This document shows, piece after piece, positions 60,905 to 64,000 of a stretch of DNA of 64,000 nucleotides (positions within the stretch are counted from its first letter, which is position 1; each line of letters starts with the position of its first letter). The stretch is from the NCBI RefSeq assembly GCF_035917995.1, contig NZ_CP109131.1, positions 5,580,001 to 5,644,000 of the forward strand. Reading direction: 5' to 3'. Below the pieces are notes generated by a model, which saw nothing but the letters and a program-made list of their open reading frames with translations, did no database searches and was not told the origin of the DNA. A program made the translations under genes and the position numbers. Source of the DNA: Streptosporangium sp. NBC_01755 (GTDB lineage Bacteria; Actinomycetota; Actinomycetes; Streptosporangiales; Streptosporangiaceae).

Positions 60905-61825
60905 ATGGTTGACGTGAGTTCCTCAGCTGCTGATTTCCATGCCGGTTTCGCCTGCTTCGTCGGCCGGCCCAACGTCGGCAAGTCCACGCTGATGAACGCG
61001 TTGGTCGGCACGAAGGTGGCGATCACCTCCTCCAAGCCCCAGACGACCCGCCGGGCCATCCGCGGCATCGTGCACCGCCCCGACTCCCAGCTCGTCATCG
61101 TCGACACGCCGGGTCTGCACCGGCCCCGCACGCTCCTGGGCGAGCGGCTGGACAGCCTGGTGCTCTCCACCCTCACCGAGGTCGACGTGATCGGCTTCTG
61201 CGTGCCCGCCAACGAGTCCATCGGCAAGGGCGACCGGTTCATCGCCGAGAAGCTCGCGGGCATCAAGAAGACCCCGGTGGTCGCCGTGGTGACCAAGTGC
61301 GACCTGGCGACCCGCGAGCAGATCGCCGCGCAGCTGCTCGCGATCTCCCAGCTTGCCGAGTTCGATGACATCGTGCCGGTCTCCGCGCAGTCGGGCGAGC
61401 AGCTCGACGTGCTGGCCGACGTGCTGGTCCAGCGCCTGCCGGTGAGCCCGCCGCTGTACGAGGGAGGACAGCTCACCGATGAGCCCGAGCAGGTGCTGGT
61501 CGGTGAGCTGATCCGGGAGGCGGCCCTGGAAGGGGTTCGCGACGAGCTGCCGCATTCGATCGCGGTGGTCGTCGACGAGATGCTGCCGAGGGAGGGTCGT
61601 GACGACCTCCTCGACATCTACGCTCACATGTTCGTCGAGCGTCCGTCCCAGAAGGCCATCGTGATCGGGCACAAGGGCTCCCGGCTCAAGGACGTCGGCA
61701 GCCGGGCCCGCGGGCAGATCGAGGCGCTGCTGGGCACCCGCGTCTACCTCGACCTGCGCATCAGCGTCGCCAAGGACTGGCAGCGCGACCCCAAGCAGCT
61801 CCGCCGCCTGGGTTTCTACGACTGA
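60905..61825 (+). CDS. era: GTPase Era
   Basis: The protein has 306 residues. GTPase motifs: G1 GRPNVGKST (20-28), G3 DTPGLHR, G4 TKCD. The KH domain at the C-terminus (KAIVIGHKGSRLKDVGSRAR) binds the 3' end of 16S rRNA. Era assists 30S assembly and follows ybeY, as in most bacteria. ATG 60905, 17 bases after the deaminase-like gene. Confidence 0.95.
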   Translation: MVDVSSSAADFHAGFACFVGRPNVGKSTLMNALVGTKVAITSSKPQTTRRAIRGIVHRPDSQLVIVDTPGLHRPRTLLGERLDSLVLSTLTEVDVIGFCVPANESIGKGDRFIAEKLAGIKKTPVVAVVTKCDLATREQIAAQLLAISQLAEFDDIVPVSAQSGEQLDVLADVLVQRLPVSPPLYEGGQLTDEPEQVLVGELIREAALEGVRDELPHSIAVVVDEMLPREGRDDLLDIYAHMFVERPSQKAIVIGHKGSRLKDVGSRARGQIEALLGTRVYLDLRISVAKDWQRDPKQLRRLGFYD

Positions 61826-61834
61826 CGGTTCCAG

Positions 61835-61960
61835 GGCCGGGACGGCCGCCCTGGTTCATCGGAGCCGGGCCGTGGCCGTGGCCGGGACGGCCGCCCTGGC
61901 CCATGGGAGCCGGGCCGTGGCCGGGACGCTGTCTTGTTCCATGGGAGCCGGGCCGTGGCC
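61835..61960. repeat. three imperfect 40-45-bp tandem repeats after era
   Basis: Units starting GGCCGGGACG at 61835, 61880 and 61919, each ending GGAGCCGGGCCGTGG. The first two share GGCCGCCCTGG; the third diverges in its middle. They fill the gap between convergent era and ureD. They may be a minisatellite and may fold into terminating structures. Confidence 0.7.
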
Positions 61961-61961
61961 C

Positions 61962-62768
61962 TCAGAGGCGGCCGGTGACGGCCTCCTCTCCGTGCCCGAG
62001 CCGTCGCCGCAGCTCGACGGCGTCCCGGCCGAGCGCGGAGACCAGGGTGGCCGGTCCGGCCAGGGGCAGGACGGCCCAGCCCGCCCCGACCACCGTCTCC
62101 GGTGCCCGGCCGGTGATCAGGGTGCTGCCCACGCAGCGGGCGTCGCCGTAGACGGCGGGACTGCCGTCGATCTCCGCGTCGCCCGTCACGAACTCCTGCC
62201 GGAGCAGTGGGACCCCGCCGAGAACGGCGTCGAAGCGTGAGTGGCAGCGTCCGGGGCGCTCGCCGTACCGGCCGAAGACGATCTCCTCGCGCCAGAGCAC
62301 CCGCGCGTCCTCGGCCAGGTCGAGCCGGACGACCATACGGTGCAGGCAGCCCGCCGCGAGCACCGTCGGTTCCGGTGCGAACCTGAGCGAGGCCCCCGCC
62401 CCGACCCGCGCCGTGATCGTCATCAGCGATTCGGCCCCCGTGGAACCGGGCAGCACCAGCGTGCTCGCGACCGACCGCACCTCCAGCGCGGTTCCCGGCG
62501 CCACCTCGATGTCGAGGGCCAGGTCGTCGCCGCCCAGCGGACCCGCCGCGGTGGACACCAGATGCACCCGGCCGGGCGCGGTCGCCCGCAGCGTGAGCGG
62601 TGGGTCGGAACGCATCGTGGCGAGGATGGTCCGGCCGGCCGCGTCCCGCCGGGTGGCGATGGCCGCCCGCGCTTTCATCGACCGTCGTCCTGCCCGCTGC
62701 GGCCGTCGGACGGACCCCGCCGGCGCCGGAGCACCGGCGGGGGCGGGAGCCGGGTTGGTGAGGGGCAT
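61962..62768 (-). CDS. ureD: urease accessory protein UreD
   Basis: The protein has 268 residues. RTILATMRSDPPLTLRATAP, VHLVSTAAGPLGGDDLALDI, LEVRSVASTLVLPGSTGAES and FGRYGERPGRCHSRFDAVLG match UreD/UreH, the scaffold that carries UreF and UreG to apo-urease. It starts 3 bases after ureG. A start 30 codons later (62678) would drop a Pro/Ala-rich extension absent in most homologues. Confidence 0.88.
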   Translation of the reverse strand: MPLTNPAPAPAGAPAPAGSVRRPQRAGRRSMKARAAIATRRDAAGRTILATMRSDPPLTLRATAPGRVHLVSTAAGPLGGDDLALDIEVAPGTALEVRSVASTLVLPGSTGAESLMTITARVGAGASLRFAPEPTVLAAGCLHRMVVRLDLAEDARVLWREEIVFGRYGERPGRCHSRFDAVLGGVPLLRQEFVTGDAEIDGSPAVYGDARCVGSTLITGRAPETVVGAGWAVLPLAGPATLVSALGRDAVELRRRLGHGEEAVTGRL

Positions 62769-62771
62769 GGG

Positions 62772-63449
62772 TCAGGCGTGGGAGTGCTCGTAGGCCCAGG
62801 ACTCGACGAGCCCGGTGACCCAGTCGGAGACCGCGTACGCGCTTGGATCCTCCCTGATCGAGGTGAAAAGTACGGGTTTGCCGTCCCGTACGGCCGCCGC
62901 GTCGCGTGACATGACCGTGAGGTCCGCACCGACCATCGGGGCCAGATCGGTCTTGTTGATCACGAGCAGGTCGGCCGTCGTCACGCCGGGGCCCCCCTTG
63001 CGCGGGACCTTGTCGCCGCCCGACACGTCCAGCACGAAGATCTGCCGATCGGCCAGCCCCCTGCTGAAGGTGGCGGTGAGGTTGTCCCCGCCGCTCTCCA
63101 CGATCACCAGGTCGAGCGGGCCGAACCGCTCCTCCAGGGTCTCCACCGCGTCGAGGTTGGCCGCGATGTCGTCCCGGATGGCGGTGTGCGGGCAGCAGCC
63201 GGTCTGCACGGCGACGATCCGCTCCGGGGCGAGCACGCCCGCCCTGCGCAGGAAGTCGGCGTCCTCGGTGGTGTAGATGTCGTTGGTGACCACGCCCAGG
63301 CGCATGAACGGGCCCAGTGTCCGGCACAGTGCCGCGGTCAGCGCGGTCTTGCCGCTGCCGACGGGGCCTCCGATGCCCAGGCGTAACGCCCGGCCGTGCG
63401 GGTCGGCCGCGTGGTGGTGGTCGTCGTGGTTGGCGCCCACGTGGGTCAC
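62772..63449 (-). CDS. ureG: urease accessory GTPase UreG
   Basis: The protein has 225 residues. A His-rich N-terminus ([11 protein letters not shown]) for nickel, P-loop [41 protein letters not shown] (the CPH nickel site), VESGGDNL and NKTDLAP are all present. UreG delivers nickel to urease with GTP hydrolysis. GTG start. In operon with ureF and ureD. Confidence 0.96.
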   Translation of the reverse strand: MTHVGANHDDHHHAADPHGRALRLGIGGPVGSGKTALTAALCRTLGPFMRLGVVTNDIYTTEDADFLRRAGVLAPERIVAVQTGCCPHTAIRDDIAANLDAVETLEERFGPLDLVIVESGGDNLTATFSRGLADRQIFVLDVSGGDKVPRKGGPGVTTADLLVINKTDLAPMVGADLTVMSRDAAAVRDGKPVLFTSIREDPSAYAVSDWVTGLVESWAYEHSHA

Positions 63450-63467
63450 CGTCCTTTCAGGTGGCCG

Positions 63468-64000
63468 TCAGGAGACGAAAAGCCTCAGATCTGCACGAAT
63501 ATGGTGTTCGGCGAGCAGGTCGAGCGCGGGGGAGGCATGTGCGGGCAGCGCCTCCCAGTCGGCGGGGACGGTGGCCGCGACCCTTTCCAGGGCCGGGGCG
63601 AGATCGGCGAGCAGTCGGTGGACGGCGACGGGGTCGAGGCCGAGCAGCCGTACCGCCGCCGTGGCGGGTCCGGTGACGGAGGTGTAGGCCGCCGCGAGGG
63701 CGGCCTCGGCGGGGGAGCACCCCGCCGAGGCCGCCACCGCGCCGAGCGCGAGGGGGTGGTGGGCACCCTGGGGCAGGGCCCCGGCCAGCGTGTCGAGCAC
63801 CGGGGAGGGCCAGATCCTCCGCGAGGTCCGCAGCAGCAGCCTGCCCTGGGTGCGGCTCGCCTCCCGCTGGGCGGGAGAGGAGATCCTGGCGTCGGCCTCC
63901 GCGTCCAGCCGCGTCCACTCCGAACGGCACGTCTCCACGGGGGGAGACGTGCCGAGATCGCAGGCCGCGGCGGCGAGGGCGGCCGTCACCAGGCCCGCGG
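63468..64000 (-). CDS. ureF: urease accessory protein UreF (partial, 5' end outside window)
   Basis: The frame is open to the window edge, giving about 177 residues. ARISSPAQREASRTQGRLLL, GAHHPLALGAVAASAGCSPA, AAVRLLGLDPVAVHRLLADL and SPALDLLAEHHIRADLRLFV match the C-terminal two-thirds of UreF, the GTPase-activating partner of UreG. Complete members have about 220-230 residues. It lies 18 bases before ureG on the same strand. Confidence 0.88.
   Translation of the reverse strand, partial: AGLVTAALAAAACDLGTSPPVETCRSEWTRLDAEADARISSPAQREASRTQGRLLLRTSRRIWPSPVLDTLAGALPQGAHHPLALGAVAASAGCSPAEAALAAAYTSVTGPATAAVRLLGLDPVAVHRLLADLAPALERVAATVPADWEALPAHASPALDLLAEHHIRADLRLFVS

Overview
The window is high-GC actinobacterial DNA. 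Gene content and order point to the Streptosporangiales (a Streptosporangium- or Nonomuraea-like genome). Markers are the block hrcA-dnaJ-rsmE-(HIT)-phoH-ybeY-CNNM-(CDA-like)-era, the neighbours comEA-comEC-holA-rpsT-lepA-hemW, and frequent GTG starts and ATGA/GTGA stop-start overlaps. The genus is inferred only.

Positions 1 to about 20,200 are the right-hand part of an integrated temperate phage (prophage). Almost all genes run leftward. At the left edge lie the packaging genes: portal (cut by the window), and large and small terminase. Next come replication and recombination genes: a primase-polymerase/SF3 helicase, an SSB-like protein, a Cas4/RecB-like nuclease and a UvrD-like helicase. 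Then come many small early genes, a DUF2303 protein, a RuvC-like resolvase and an excisionase-like HTH protein. A divergently transcribed HTH repressor (18088-18609) and a leftward tyrosine integrase (19068-20051) close the element. Copies of a 14-bp motif (RCAAGGTGRYGCAW) sit in the repressor/early-gene divergent region and again before a second leftward operon at 12.9 kb; these are probably the repressor's operators. A cluster of TGACGGA heptamers beside the primase-helicase gene is a candidate phage replication origin.

Positions about 20,250-31,200 are chromosomal. They hold a secreted protein, a fused remnant of a sigma factor/CU044_5270 pair, an SPFH-domain lipoprotein, and a glyoxylate/glycolate module. 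That module is an IclR-family regulator, three glycolate oxidase subunits in the order glcD-glcE-glcF, a truncated DUF1016 gene and malate synthase. Glycolate oxidase makes glyoxylate and malate synthase condenses it with acetyl-CoA, so the IclR protein is the likely regulator of both. A DUF4097 lipoprotein follows.

Positions 31,200-47,100 hold hflX, a receiver-GAF-SpoIIE phosphatase next to an rsbS remnant, hutI (histidine degradation) with a coupled upstream small ORF, a DegV protein, comEA-comEC, holA, rpsT, a GH18-like protein, lepA and a MOSC protein.

Positions 47,000-61,900 hold a 5'-truncated chitinase remnant, hemW, a DUF4870 protein, a DUF3097 protein and a membrane protein. Next is the heat-shock regulator hrcA with its CIRCE operator, then dnaJ and rsmE. 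A sigma factor/Pro-rich membrane protein pair on the other strand precedes a HIT protein, phoH, ybeY, a CNNM/CorC protein, a lipoprotein, a catalytically degenerate cytidine deaminase homologue and era.

The right edge (61,960-64,000) is the end of a urease accessory operon reading leftward as ureF-ureG-ureD, with ureF cut by the window. No rRNA, tRNA, CRISPR array or insertion sequence was recognised.
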